Below, piece by piece: positions 36,059 through 44,041 of a stretch of DNA of 64,000 nt. A program made the position numbers and the translations under genes. Source of the stretch: Alkalihalobacillus sp. TS-13. GTDB lineage: Bacteria; Bacillota; Bacilli; Bacillales; Fictibacillaceae. The stretch is taken from positions 62,001 to 126,000 of the forward strand of contig NZ_JAHKSI010000003.1 in NCBI RefSeq assembly GCF_019720915.1, read 5' to 3'. How positions within the stretch are numbered: position 1 is the stretch's first letter; each line of letters begins with the position of its first letter. Under the pieces are notes generated by a model, which was given only the letters and a program-made list of their open reading frames with translations, searched no databases and was not told where the DNA came from.

Positions 36059-37146
36059 GAGCATACTGGCAGTTAACGTTAGCACAACTCCGTATTTTTG
36101 CCCGAAATAAACAAGTCTTGTTCTTCACGTTACTCTTTCCGGTCATTTTAATGCTCGCGCTTGGATCCTTTGTCGGTAGTGGGAATTCACTGTCTTTAAC
36201 AGCAGGAATCGTTGACCTGGATCAAACGGAAGGATCGAAAACCTTAAAAGACTTGTTTGATAAAAATGAAGGAATCGAAACGACTTCTTATGAAAAAGTT
36301 CAAGCCGGAAAAGAAGCTGTCGAAAATGGGGATATCCAGCTACTCATTGCCATCCCTAAAGGCTATGAAGCAAGCTTGAAGGATCAAAATCAAACTTTTT
36401 CGATACCGGTCTATTACAATGAGAAAAACCTCTCAACCTCTGAGCTAGGGCTCACGGTCGTGAACGGAATCATTGATCAATATAGCAAAAAGTTGGTCGA
36501 TTATAAGCCATTAGTAACCGTCAAAAAGGTGGGGATCGAGTCACTCAACATCCGATACATCGATTTCCTCGTGCCTGGAATTGTCGCAATGATGATTATG
36601 AACAACAACATGAATGGCGTGGCTGGCCAAATTTCAGCCTGGCGTGAACGCGGCATTTTACGAAGAATGCAAGGGACGAGATTGAAAGCCTCCACTTTTA
36701 TCGCAGCCCAGATCACCGCGCGTTTACTTTTGAATGGAACACAAGCTTTGCTCGTCGTTTTGATCGCAGACCTAATCTTCAATATTAATGTAGTCGGTTC
36801 CTGGCTGGCAGTCATCTTTTTTATCACACTGGGAACGCTCGCCTTCATGGCGGTCGGTTTCATTATCGCAGGCATTGCGAAAAATCCGGAAAGTGCTGGT
36901 CCAATTGCCGGGTTTGCATCTTTTCCAATGTTGTTCCTTGGGGGCGTATTCTTCCCGATCAGCAACATGCCCGATTGGATCCAACCGATTGTCAAAATCC
37001 TGCCGATTGCACATCTTAGCTCCGCTCTAAGAGAAACAATGAACATCGGTACACCAATCTTACAATTAGGTATAGAAACCCTGATCCTCGGCGCCTGGCT
37101 TATCGGAGGATTCGCACTCGCAAGCTATGTGTTTAAGTGGGAATAA
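36055..37146 (+). CDS. ABC-2 type permease
   Basis: 363 residues. TM1 (about 20-40) is followed by an outer domain of roughly 120 residues, then five TMs in the last half: the ABC-2 membrane layout. SFPMLFLGGVFFPISNMPDWIQ is the family signature. Makes the exporter with the preceding ATPase. Start ATG inside the ATPase stop. Confidence 0.9.
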   Translation: MRAYWQLTLAQLRIFARNKQVLFFTLLFPVILMLALGSFVGSGNSLSLTAGIVDLDQTEGSKTLKDLFDKNEGIETTSYEKVQAGKEAVENGDIQLLIAIPKGYEASLKDQNQTFSIPVYYNEKNLSTSELGLTVVNGIIDQYSKKLVDYKPLVTVKKVGIESLNIRYIDFLVPGIVAMMIMNNNMNGVAGQISAWRERGILRRMQGTRLKASTFIAAQITARLLLNGTQALLVVLIADLIFNINVVGSWLAVIFFITLGTLAFMAVGFIIAGIAKNPESAGPIAGFASFPMLFLGGVFFPISNMPDWIQPIVKILPIAHLSSALRETMNIGTPILQLGIETLILGAWLIGGFALASYVFKWE

Positions 37147-37150
37147 AGTT

Positions 37151-37225
37151 GGGGGCGGTTCTCGTGCTTCCTGAGCAAAGCACCCTTCTCATTTTTAATT
37201 TTATGGATCCGAATGTGTTAGAGTA
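37151..37225 (+). repeat. Copy of the dispersed repeat after the ABC operon
   Basis: GGGGGCGGTTCTCGTGCTTCCTGAGC..., then CTTCTCATTTTT and ATCCGAATGTGTTAGAG. Matches 34955-35010 upstream of the ABC genes with gaps. Confidence 0.6.
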
Positions 37226-37311
37226 GATGAAAATGGTAAAGGTAACACTAAAGACGATTATTCATGTAAGAAAACAGGATACATAAGACAAACAAGAAGG
37301 AGAGAATGAAC

Positions 37312-38772
37312 ATGACTAAACCAGGATGGAACTTGGACAACAGCTATGCACGTCTCCCAAAAGATCTATACTCAAAGATTGAACCATTACCGGTACGCGC
37401 TCCAGAATTGGTCAAGCTGAATGAATCATTAGCAGAAGAACTCGGCCTAAATGTTGAAGATCTTAAAAGTGAGGAGGGAGTTGCCGTTCTTGCAGGCAAC
37501 GAAACGCCAGAAGGTGCATTTCCTCTTGCTCAAGCCTATGCAGGGCACCAATTCGGGAATTTTACGATGCTCGGTGATGGCCGGGCGATGCTGATCGGCG
37601 AACAGAACACGCCTGATGGTGATCGTGTCGATATTCAGCTGAAAGGTTCAGGCAGGACGCCATATTCCCGGGGTGGCGACGGTCGGGCGGCACTTGGACC
37701 GATGCTGCGCGAATATATCATCAGTGAAGCGATGCATGCGCTAAGGATTCCAAGCACCCGAAGTCTTGCAGTTGTGACAACCGGAGGGCAGATCATTCGT
37801 GAAAAACAACTGCCTGGTGCAATCCTTACCCGAGTGGCGTCCAGTCATATTCGAGTCGGTACCTTTCAATATGTGAGAGGAAGGGGAAACGATGAAGACC
37901 TTCGGGCGCTCGCTGACTATACAATCGACCGCCATTACCCGTATCTAAAAGATAAAGGTGAGGACCGCTACCTGATTTTATTGAAGGAAGTAATGAAGCG
38001 TCAGGCTGAATTGATCGCAAAATGGCAGCTCGTCGGCTTCATTCATGGGGTGATGAACACCGATAACATGACGCTTAGCGGCGAGACAATCGACTATGGA
38101 CCATGCGCATTCATGGATACGTTCGATGCTGCAACTGTATTCAGTTCAATCGATACTCAGGGTCGATATGCTTATCGCAATCAACCAGCGATCGGTGCAT
38201 GGAATCTGGCACGGCTTGCAGAAACGCTACTGCCACTCCTTCACGAAGAGCAAGATGAGGCGGTTAAACTTGCGGAAAATGAAATCGGAAAATTTTCTGG
38301 TTTTTACAATGCCTACTGGCTTTCTGGAATGCGAGGAAAACTCGGAATTTTCAACGAGGAAGCAGAGGATGAATCCTTATTTGAAGACCTGCTAAAACTC
38401 ATGCAGGAACATGAAGCTGACTATACGAATACATTCCGAGCATTGACGTTTGATAACCTGGATGATTCAGATCTGTTTAAAGCGGAGAAATTTACCCAGT
38501 GGCATAAGCACTGGCAGGAAAGACTCGAAAGACAAGAGGAATCGAAAGACCAGGCCTATCAACTAATGAAGGACAATAATCCAGCCCTGATTCCACGGAA
38601 TCACCGAGTGGAAGAAGCACTAGAAGCAGCGGTGGAAAGAGGCGACTACAGTGTTATGGAGAGGTTACTGAACGCATTATCAAATCCATACGCATATACT
38701 CCAGAACAGGAAGAATATTGTGCACAACCACCGAAAACAGATCGACCATATGTAACGTATTGTGGGACATAA
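37312..38772 (+). CDS. selO: Protein adenylyltransferase SelO (YdiU)
   Basis: 486 residues, pseudokinase fold. [30 protein letters not shown] and the inverted-nucleotide pocket ([25 protein letters not shown], containing the catalytic Asn/Asp) identify the family, which transfers AMP to Ser/Thr/Tyr of redox proteins. The C-terminus ends YVTYCGT with a Cys near the end, matching the position of selenocysteine in eukaryotic SelO. Start 37312 preferred over 37306 because AGAAGGAG is nine bases away. Single gene. Confidence 0.95.
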   Translation: MTKPGWNLDNSYARLPKDLYSKIEPLPVRAPELVKLNESLAEELGLNVEDLKSEEGVAVLAGNETPEGAFPLAQAYAGHQFGNFTMLGDGRAMLIGEQNTPDGDRVDIQLKGSGRTPYSRGGDGRAALGPMLREYIISEAMHALRIPSTRSLAVVTTGGQIIREKQLPGAILTRVASSHIRVGTFQYVRGRGNDEDLRALADYTIDRHYPYLKDKGEDRYLILLKEVMKRQAELIAKWQLVGFIHGVMNTDNMTLSGETIDYGPCAFMDTFDAATVFSSIDTQGRYAYRNQPAIGAWNLARLAETLLPLLHEEQDEAVKLAENEIGKFSGFYNAYWLSGMRGKLGIFNEEAEDESLFEDLLKLMQEHEADYTNTFRALTFDNLDDSDLFKAEKFTQWHKHWQERLERQEESKDQAYQLMKDNNPALIPRNHRVEEALEAAVERGDYSVMERLLNALSNPYAYTPEQEEYCAQPPKTDRPYVTYCGT

Positions 38773-38870
38773 TACACTAGTATTTGGCTTCTTACTAAAA
38801 TCACCATATGACAAAATATAAATCATAAAAAAGCATATTTTTTCCCTATGGATTTTAAATGTAAATAAAG

Positions 38871-38908
38871 CAAATTGATCAACGGTTCATGAACCGTTGA
38901 TCAATTTG
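38871..38908. terminator. Perfect 38-base palindrome, bidirectional terminator
   Basis: Two 19-base arms, CAAATTGATCAACGGTTCA and its exact complement, with no spacer. T-rich on both sides. Lies between the convergent selO and the ATPase gene. Confidence 0.8.
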
Positions 38909-38923
38909 TTTAGACTACTAAAG

Positions 38924-41032
38924 TTATAAATTTGTATTAGCCTTATCAATAATTCCCATATCTTTTAACTTTACAACAGTTTCTGATGGAATTTCATAAG
39001 TATAAGGATTACCATCTTTTCTATACATGAAACCATCGGTTGCTAATTCTTTACATCTCCAAGCAACAAATTGATGCGTTCTATCAATTTCTTCTGCAAT
39101 CATACTTGCTGTAATTTTTGTGGAAGGATTGTTGATATTAAACAAATGTATTGCTTGTAGTATTTCTATTTCATCTTTAGTCCAAATAGCATGTTCAATT
39201 TCTAATTCAACAAGTCTTAACAATTCTTCGCTATATTTTACCTGACATCTACCATCCTCACAAGACATACATTTCATTTTAAATCTTTCAAAAATATCTA
39301 AATCATCAATAGAATACTTTGCATTACAATTTTTGCATACGATTTGTTTACTTTCTTTTAAATTTTCTAATATAAATGAAGTATAATCAAATGCTCGTTG
39401 TTGATAAAATTTTGAATCTTTAATTTCTGGTTTTCCATAAAGAATTTTTTCATAGACACATAATCCATAATCGAAGGCATAGAGATAGTTTGTATTATTT
39501 TTAACGCTTTTTTGATCTCTACCTTTTGCTGCTAACTCATTAACCTTATGGATAAAACCATTAAATTCTAAAGAAGCTAACATGTTATCTAAATCAGGTT
39601 GAGTTAAAAAATGACTTGTTGGTACCACTAATAAATCAGAGAAGTATGAATTATCAAGGTTCTTTAATTCGTATTTATTTTCTTGAGCATGTTGTACTAA
39701 TGAAGTAAGTAAATTTTCTTGTACATGAATATCTACCTTATCATCAAAAACACCTTTAGAATGCTTGTTTTTACTAAAATAACTGGCTGTGTGATCCAAG
39801 TAGTATTTTTCACTTGCAAGTTCAATAGCAGACCGATTTATCTTTTTTCCTTGAGATATATTTGACAACCAGCAGTTATAAAGTATGTGTCCTAATACCC
39901 GAACAATGTTCATAGAACTATGGAATAATAGTTTATAGTATTCCGCTATTGAAAGTGATTTGGTATCAAAGAATTCTTCTACACTTGTATTACAATAATG
40001 ATTTATTCTATTTTCAATAATCCTTTGTGTATATGTGGTTGCAGCTTTTTCAGTACTGCTAATATTGTCTTTTCTATATATATTAAACATATCTATATTT
40101 ATTAAATCGTATTTTCCAGAGTCTAAATCACCAAAATATGTTCTATTAGGATAAGCTGCTATTTTTAAATTTACATTCTCTTTACCTAAGTGATATAAAG
40201 GACTAATTATAACATCAACAAAAGAAGCCATATCAATTTTTTCTAATTCCGAAAAATCATCAATAAAGATATATAGTTTGCTACGATTACATATATGTAG
40301 TATTTCTTCAATAGAACTAACAACTTCTTTTAAATTAAAATATCTTGCTAAAATATTTGATGTACTTATTTCTTGACTCTCGATATTTTTATTGTTTATC
40401 TTAGCATCTATGTTTTGTAAAGCTGCTTTTATTTCAGCTATTGATTCCCTAGTTTCGTTAGTAACAGTATTTTGATTAATTGCTTTACTAATATTTATTA
40501 ATTCTGGATTTTCTACAATATTATCTAAATTTTCTAGTGTTTTTTGAAGTCTTTTATCACGAAAATAGTTATTAACTTTTTCTATAAATCCGTTACTTTC
40601 TCTACTAAGTTCATCCTTTAGGCTTTTCCTAAATACTTTTAGAAAGTTTCTAATTAATAGCAATCTTCTTAAATCTGTTGAACTTAGGGTTCCATTTAAA
40701 TCGTTAAAATCAATACCAAGGTTTTCAACTTTAGAAAGTTCATGAACGGACTTGGCATTAATATAAACAGATAAATTTTCTTTGGTTTGATGTATTTGGC
40801 TCTGAGCATATGCAAAAATAGTGGATTTACCTGTACCTCTTCTTCCAATTAAAAAAGTGGTATTATTGGAAATCATTTGACCATAAAGACCATAATTAGG
40901 TAATAAATCAACATATAACTTATCAATGAGGTTCGTTTTATTATCACTATCACTTAAATTAAAATCACTATTATTTATTCGGTGGTAAAGCCTTAAAGTA
41001 TCAACAGCATTCTTAAATCCTTGAACATTCAA
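38924..41032 (-). CDS. Solitary P-loop ATPase with zinc ribbon and winged helix; possible defence protein
   Basis: 702 residues. Walker A is GRRGTGKST (about 63-71) and Walker B is LYIFIDDFSELE (around 270), so a STAND/KAP-like or ORC-like NTPase. After a long helical middle comes a four-Cys zinc ribbon (CKNCNAKY ... CMSCEDG, about 565-600) and a winged-helix DNA-binding region (TASMIAEEIDRTHQFVAWRCKEL). I recall similar proteins annotated as P-loop ATPase of the Sll1717 family. Start: TTG at 41032, five bases after AGGGGGAG; the longer frame from 41074 would overlap the -10. Much more AT-rich than its neighbours and without partners: probably acquired. A role in phage defence is inferred only. 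Confidence 0.72.
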   Translation of the reverse strand: MNVQGFKNAVDTLRLYHRINNSDFNLSDSDNKTNLIDKLYVDLLPNYGLYGQMISNNTTFLIGRRGTGKSTIFAYAQSQIHQTKENLSVYINAKSVHELSKVENLGIDFNDLNGTLSSTDLRRLLLIRNFLKVFRKSLKDELSRESNGFIEKVNNYFRDKRLQKTLENLDNIVENPELINISKAINQNTVTNETRESIAEIKAALQNIDAKINNKNIESQEISTSNILARYFNLKEVVSSIEEILHICNRSKLYIFIDDFSELEKIDMASFVDVIISPLYHLGKENVNLKIAAYPNRTYFGDLDSGKYDLINIDMFNIYRKDNISSTEKAATTYTQRIIENRINHYCNTSVEEFFDTKSLSIAEYYKLLFHSSMNIVRVLGHILYNCWLSNISQGKKINRSAIELASEKYYLDHTASYFSKNKHSKGVFDDKVDIHVQENLLTSLVQHAQENKYELKNLDNSYFSDLLVVPTSHFLTQPDLDNMLASLEFNGFIHKVNELAAKGRDQKSVKNNTNYLYAFDYGLCVYEKILYGKPEIKDSKFYQQRAFDYTSFILENLKESKQIVCKNCNAKYSIDDLDIFERFKMKCMSCEDGRCQVKYSEELLRLVELEIEHAIWTKDEIEILQAIHLFNINNPSTKITASMIAEEIDRTHQFVAWRCKELATDGFMYRKDGNPYTYEIPSETVVKLKDMGIIDKANTNL

Positions 41033-41037
41033 TTGAA

Positions 41038-41071
41038 CTCCCCCTATATAACATTTGTGTAAATTATAACA
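41038..41071 (-). promoter_or_regulatory. Extended -10 promoter and RBS of the ATPase gene
   Basis: On the minus strand TGT-TATAAT (41071-41063) is an extended -10; AGGGGGAG (41045-41038) is the RBS before the TTG at 41032. The leader is about 25 bases. Confidence 0.6.
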
Positions 41072-41192
41072 CAATTAACAAAAAATACTAATTGCATCAT
41101 TTATACATAATAAGAAAACATACCATTGAAATATCTCATGTTAAAATAAAACCTACTAAGAAATGCTGTGCATGAAGGGTGGTGGGGTGTAG

Positions 41193-41921
41193 GTGAATTT
41201 AAAGGAACGTGCCCATAAATACGAGTACAAATTAAATGATACGGATGATCAAATTGTTGAGTATATGCTGGATCATCGGGATCAGGTGATTGAGATGTCG
41301 ATCCAGGTGTTGGCGAAGGAGTTGTTCACTGTTCCGAATACGATTACCCGGTTATCGAAGAAGCTTGGGTATGATGGTTTTTCGCAGTTGAAGAATGAAC
41401 TGAAAGAGGAACAGCGGTTGGAGAGTGAAGCTGAAGAGGGGACGATCCCGTACAACATGAACCGGACATTGGAGCTGATTGATCATGATCTGATCCGTCA
41501 GGTGACGAAACAGCTACTCCAATCCCGTAATATCTACATTTTCGGTGTAGGGGATAACCTGCCATTCTGTGAAGTGCTCACCACCCATCTGAAAATCGGC
41601 GGGCAGACGGCGGATTATTTTTTACACAGGCATGATGCGATTTATGCGATCAATCATGCAGGAAAACAGGACGTGCTGTTCCTGATCAGCATTTCCGGTG
41701 AGACCGAACAGATGATTGAGATGGCGGAACTCGCAAGGGAAAAAGGGGTGACGGTCATTTCATTAACTCACTTCACCCGAAACCCACTCCAAGAGAAAGC
41801 TGACTTCAAATTATTTTTCTATTCTCCAAAAAAGATGCTTGAAAACTACAATATATCCGATAAAACACCGGTCATGATGGTGTTGCAGCTGTTATCGAAT
41901 AAGTTATGGGAAAACGTGTAA
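41193..41921 (+). CDS. MurR/RpiR-family regulator of the mannosylglycerate locus
   Basis: 242 residues. N-terminal HTH_6 (SIQVLAKELFTVPNTITRLSKKLGYDGFSQLK), then a SIS sugar-phosphate domain (IYIFGVGDN ... LFLISISGETEQMIEMAELA). Such proteins respond to a phosphosugar. Start GTG at 41193 after GGTGGTGGGG. It lies 136 bases before the PTS gene on the same strand, so it probably controls mngAB according to a phosphorylated mannosyl compound. Confidence 0.88.
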   Translation: MNLKERAHKYEYKLNDTDDQIVEYMLDHRDQVIEMSIQVLAKELFTVPNTITRLSKKLGYDGFSQLKNELKEEQRLESEAEEGTIPYNMNRTLELIDHDLIRQVTKQLLQSRNIYIFGVGDNLPFCEVLTTHLKIGGQTADYFLHRHDAIYAINHAGKQDVLFLISISGETEQMIEMAELAREKGVTVISLTHFTRNPLQEKADFKLFFYSPKKMLENYNISDKTPVMMVLQLLSNKLWENV

Positions 41922-41923
41922 TG

Positions 41924-41939
41924 TGTGTATAAATACACA
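41924..41939 (+). promoter_or_regulatory. Palindromic operator candidate before the PTS gene
   Basis: TGTGTATAAATACACA is a perfect 16-base palindrome just after the RpiR gene. RpiR-family regulators bind such dyads; its place suggests control of the PTS-mannosidase transcript. Confidence 0.5.
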
Positions 41940-41984
41940 TGTAACCGTTTTCTTTTTGTTTGTTTGTGTAATAATATGAAGAAA

Positions 41985-41998
41985 TTAAAGCGCTTCCT
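41985..41998 (+). promoter_or_regulatory. cre-like site
   Basis: TTAAAGCGCTTCCT matches the CcpA cre consensus TGWAANCGNTNWCA with three differences. Sits 60 bases before the PTS start; catabolite repression is plausible. Confidence 0.35.
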
Positions 41999-42057
41999 TT
42001 CTATGTGCTACCATGAACTCAATTTACTGACCTTATCGAAGAAGGGAGAGCAACACA

Positions 42058-44022
42058 GTGCGATTACAAACATTGACGTCACCCGAGTTGATCAGTACAG
42101 GTCAATCTTTCAACACGAAAGATGAAGTGATCCGGTACCTGGTCCGGCAGTTGGGTGAAGCCGGAAAACTGAACTCAGTAGAAGCATTTTACCAGGCTGT
42201 GATGGAACGTGAAACGCAATCCCCGACAGGTTTTGAAGGCGGGCTCGCGATTCCACATGGAAAGTCTGATGCTGTAAAAGAAGCGGCTTTTGCCGTAGCA
42301 ACACTTCCGACTCCATTGGATGATTGGGAGAGCATTGATGAAAACAACAAAGTCCAATTGGTGATTTTATTAGCGATACCTGATAGTGAAGCGGGTTCAA
42401 CCCACCTTTCTTTGCTATCTGAATTTACAACGAGACTCGCAGATCCGTCTTATATGGCTGGTTTGCTAAATGCCTCAACGAGTGAAGAGCTGTATCAAGC
42501 GTTGGATCAGAAGGAAGAGGAAAAGTCTACAGCATCTGATTCTTTTGAACGGACGATCCTTGCCGTAACCGCTTGTCCAGCTGGCATCGCGCATACGTAT
42601 ATGGCGGCAGAATCGCTTATCCGTGCTGGGAACGAGATGGGTGTAAAGGTTGTCGTTGAAAAGCAAGGCGCGAATGGCATTGAAGACGCGCATTCGAAAG
42701 CGCAGATTCGAAAAGCGGATGCAGTCATTTTTGCAGCGGATGTTGCGGTGAAAAACCAGGAGCGTTTTGCTGGCTTGCCACGGGTTACCACATCCGTCGC
42801 GGCTCCTCTTAAAAATGCAGAGGGCATCTTGAAGCAGGCGATCGAAAAGGCGGAAAATGCTGGTGTCAATAACGCTCGACAAGAAGAAATCGATGACTCT
42901 TATGAGGAAGAACCTGAAAACAAGCCGTTCAAGGTTGAAATCAAAGATTCGATCTTGACGGGTATTTCCTACATCATCCCGGTCATTGTCGCCGGTGGGA
43001 TGACGCTGGCTTTTGCGGTACTCATTTCGCAAGCATTCGGTCTTCAGGAACTCTATGAAACAGAAGGCTCATGGCTCTGGTTGTTCAGAGAGCTAGGCGG
43101 AACGTTGCTCGGAACGTTGATGGTGCCGATTCTGTCAGCTTACATGGCGTATTCGATCGGTGATAAACCGGCGCTAGGACCTGGTTTTGCAGCCGGGGTC
43201 TGTGCGAACTTGATCGGAAGCGGTTTCCTTGGTGGTATGCTCGGTGGTTTCCTTGCTGGTTATATCATTAAGTTTTTGAAAAAGAACGTCCAGACGTCCG
43301 GAACGTTCTCTGGCTTTGTGAGCTTTTGGCTTTATCCGGTGTTAGGAACATTGTCCGTCGGTGCGATCATGCTGTTTGTTGTCGGCGAACCGTTGGCAGC
43401 ACTGAACAGTGGATTGATCAGCTGGCTTGAAGGGATGTCAGGCGCGAATGCGATCCTGCTTGGCGCGATCATCGGAGCGATGGTGTCCTTTGACCTAGGC
43501 GGACCGGTGAACAAAGCGGCTTACACGTTCTGTATCGGTGCGATGGCGAGCGGAAACATCATGCCATATGCAGCGTTTGCATCGGTCAAAATGGTGTCAG
43601 CCTTTGCCGTAACAGGAGCAACGATCATCGGGAAGCAATATTTCACAGAACCGGAACAGCAAGTCGGAAAGCAAACATGGTTACTCGGACTTGCTGGGAT
43701 CACAGAAGGTGCGATCCCGTTCATGATCAATGATCCGCTCCGTGTCATTCCATCGTTGATCGCAGGTTCCGCTGTGACAGGTGGGATTGTCGCTTTCTTC
43801 GATATTGGATTAAACGTACCCGGAGCAGGAATCTTCTCGCTCGCACTTCTTGAAGGTCCAGCCTTATTTGTAGCCGCTGCGATCTGGTTAGGTGCAGCGT
43901 TGCTCGGCGCCTTCATCTCAATGGTGCTACTCATCATCACGCGGAAAAACAAATTGAAGAAACAGCCTGATACGAAGGAAGATCGTGAAGAAGCACAAAT
44001 GCAAGCAGTCGCAAATTCATAA
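42058..44022 (+). CDS. mngA: PTS fructose-family IIABC, mannosylglycerate-type
   Basis: 654 residues. IIA domain (1-150) with the phospho-His in GLAIPHGKSD; IIB (165-260) with the phospho-Cys in VTACPAGIAHTYMAAE; IIC (about 295-635) with eight to ten TMs and the GEPLAALN loop. Imports and phosphorylates a sugar. Because a GH38 mannosidase follows directly (20 bases), 2-O-alpha-mannosyl-D-glycerate, as for E. coli MngA, is the best guess. Start GTG at 42058 after GGGAG. A role in fructose or mannose uptake cannot be ruled out from sequence. Confidence 0.85.
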   Translation: MRLQTLTSPELISTGQSFNTKDEVIRYLVRQLGEAGKLNSVEAFYQAVMERETQSPTGFEGGLAIPHGKSDAVKEAAFAVATLPTPLDDWESIDENNKVQLVILLAIPDSEAGSTHLSLLSEFTTRLADPSYMAGLLNASTSEELYQALDQKEEEKSTASDSFERTILAVTACPAGIAHTYMAAESLIRAGNEMGVKVVVEKQGANGIEDAHSKAQIRKADAVIFAADVAVKNQERFAGLPRVTTSVAAPLKNAEGILKQAIEKAENAGVNNARQEEIDDSYEEEPENKPFKVEIKDSILTGISYIIPVIVAGGMTLAFAVLISQAFGLQELYETEGSWLWLFRELGGTLLGTLMVPILSAYMAYSIGDKPALGPGFAAGVCANLIGSGFLGGMLGGFLAGYIIKFLKKNVQTSGTFSGFVSFWLYPVLGTLSVGAIMLFVVGEPLAALNSGLISWLEGMSGANAILLGAIIGAMVSFDLGGPVNKAAYTFCIGAMASGNIMPYAAFASVKMVSAFAVTGATIIGKQYFTEPEQQVGKQTWLLGLAGITEGAIPFMINDPLRVIPSLIAGSAVTGGIVAFFDIGLNVPGAGIFSLALLEGPALFVAAAIWLGAALLGAFISMVLLIITRKNKLKKQPDTKEDREEAQMQAVANS

Positions 44023-44041
44023 ATAGAGGTAGGTTTTCACA

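Noticed and set aside
42475-43032. 185-codon frame antisense to the PTS gene
   Set aside because: Lies over the IIB domain codons, no motif, no promoter.
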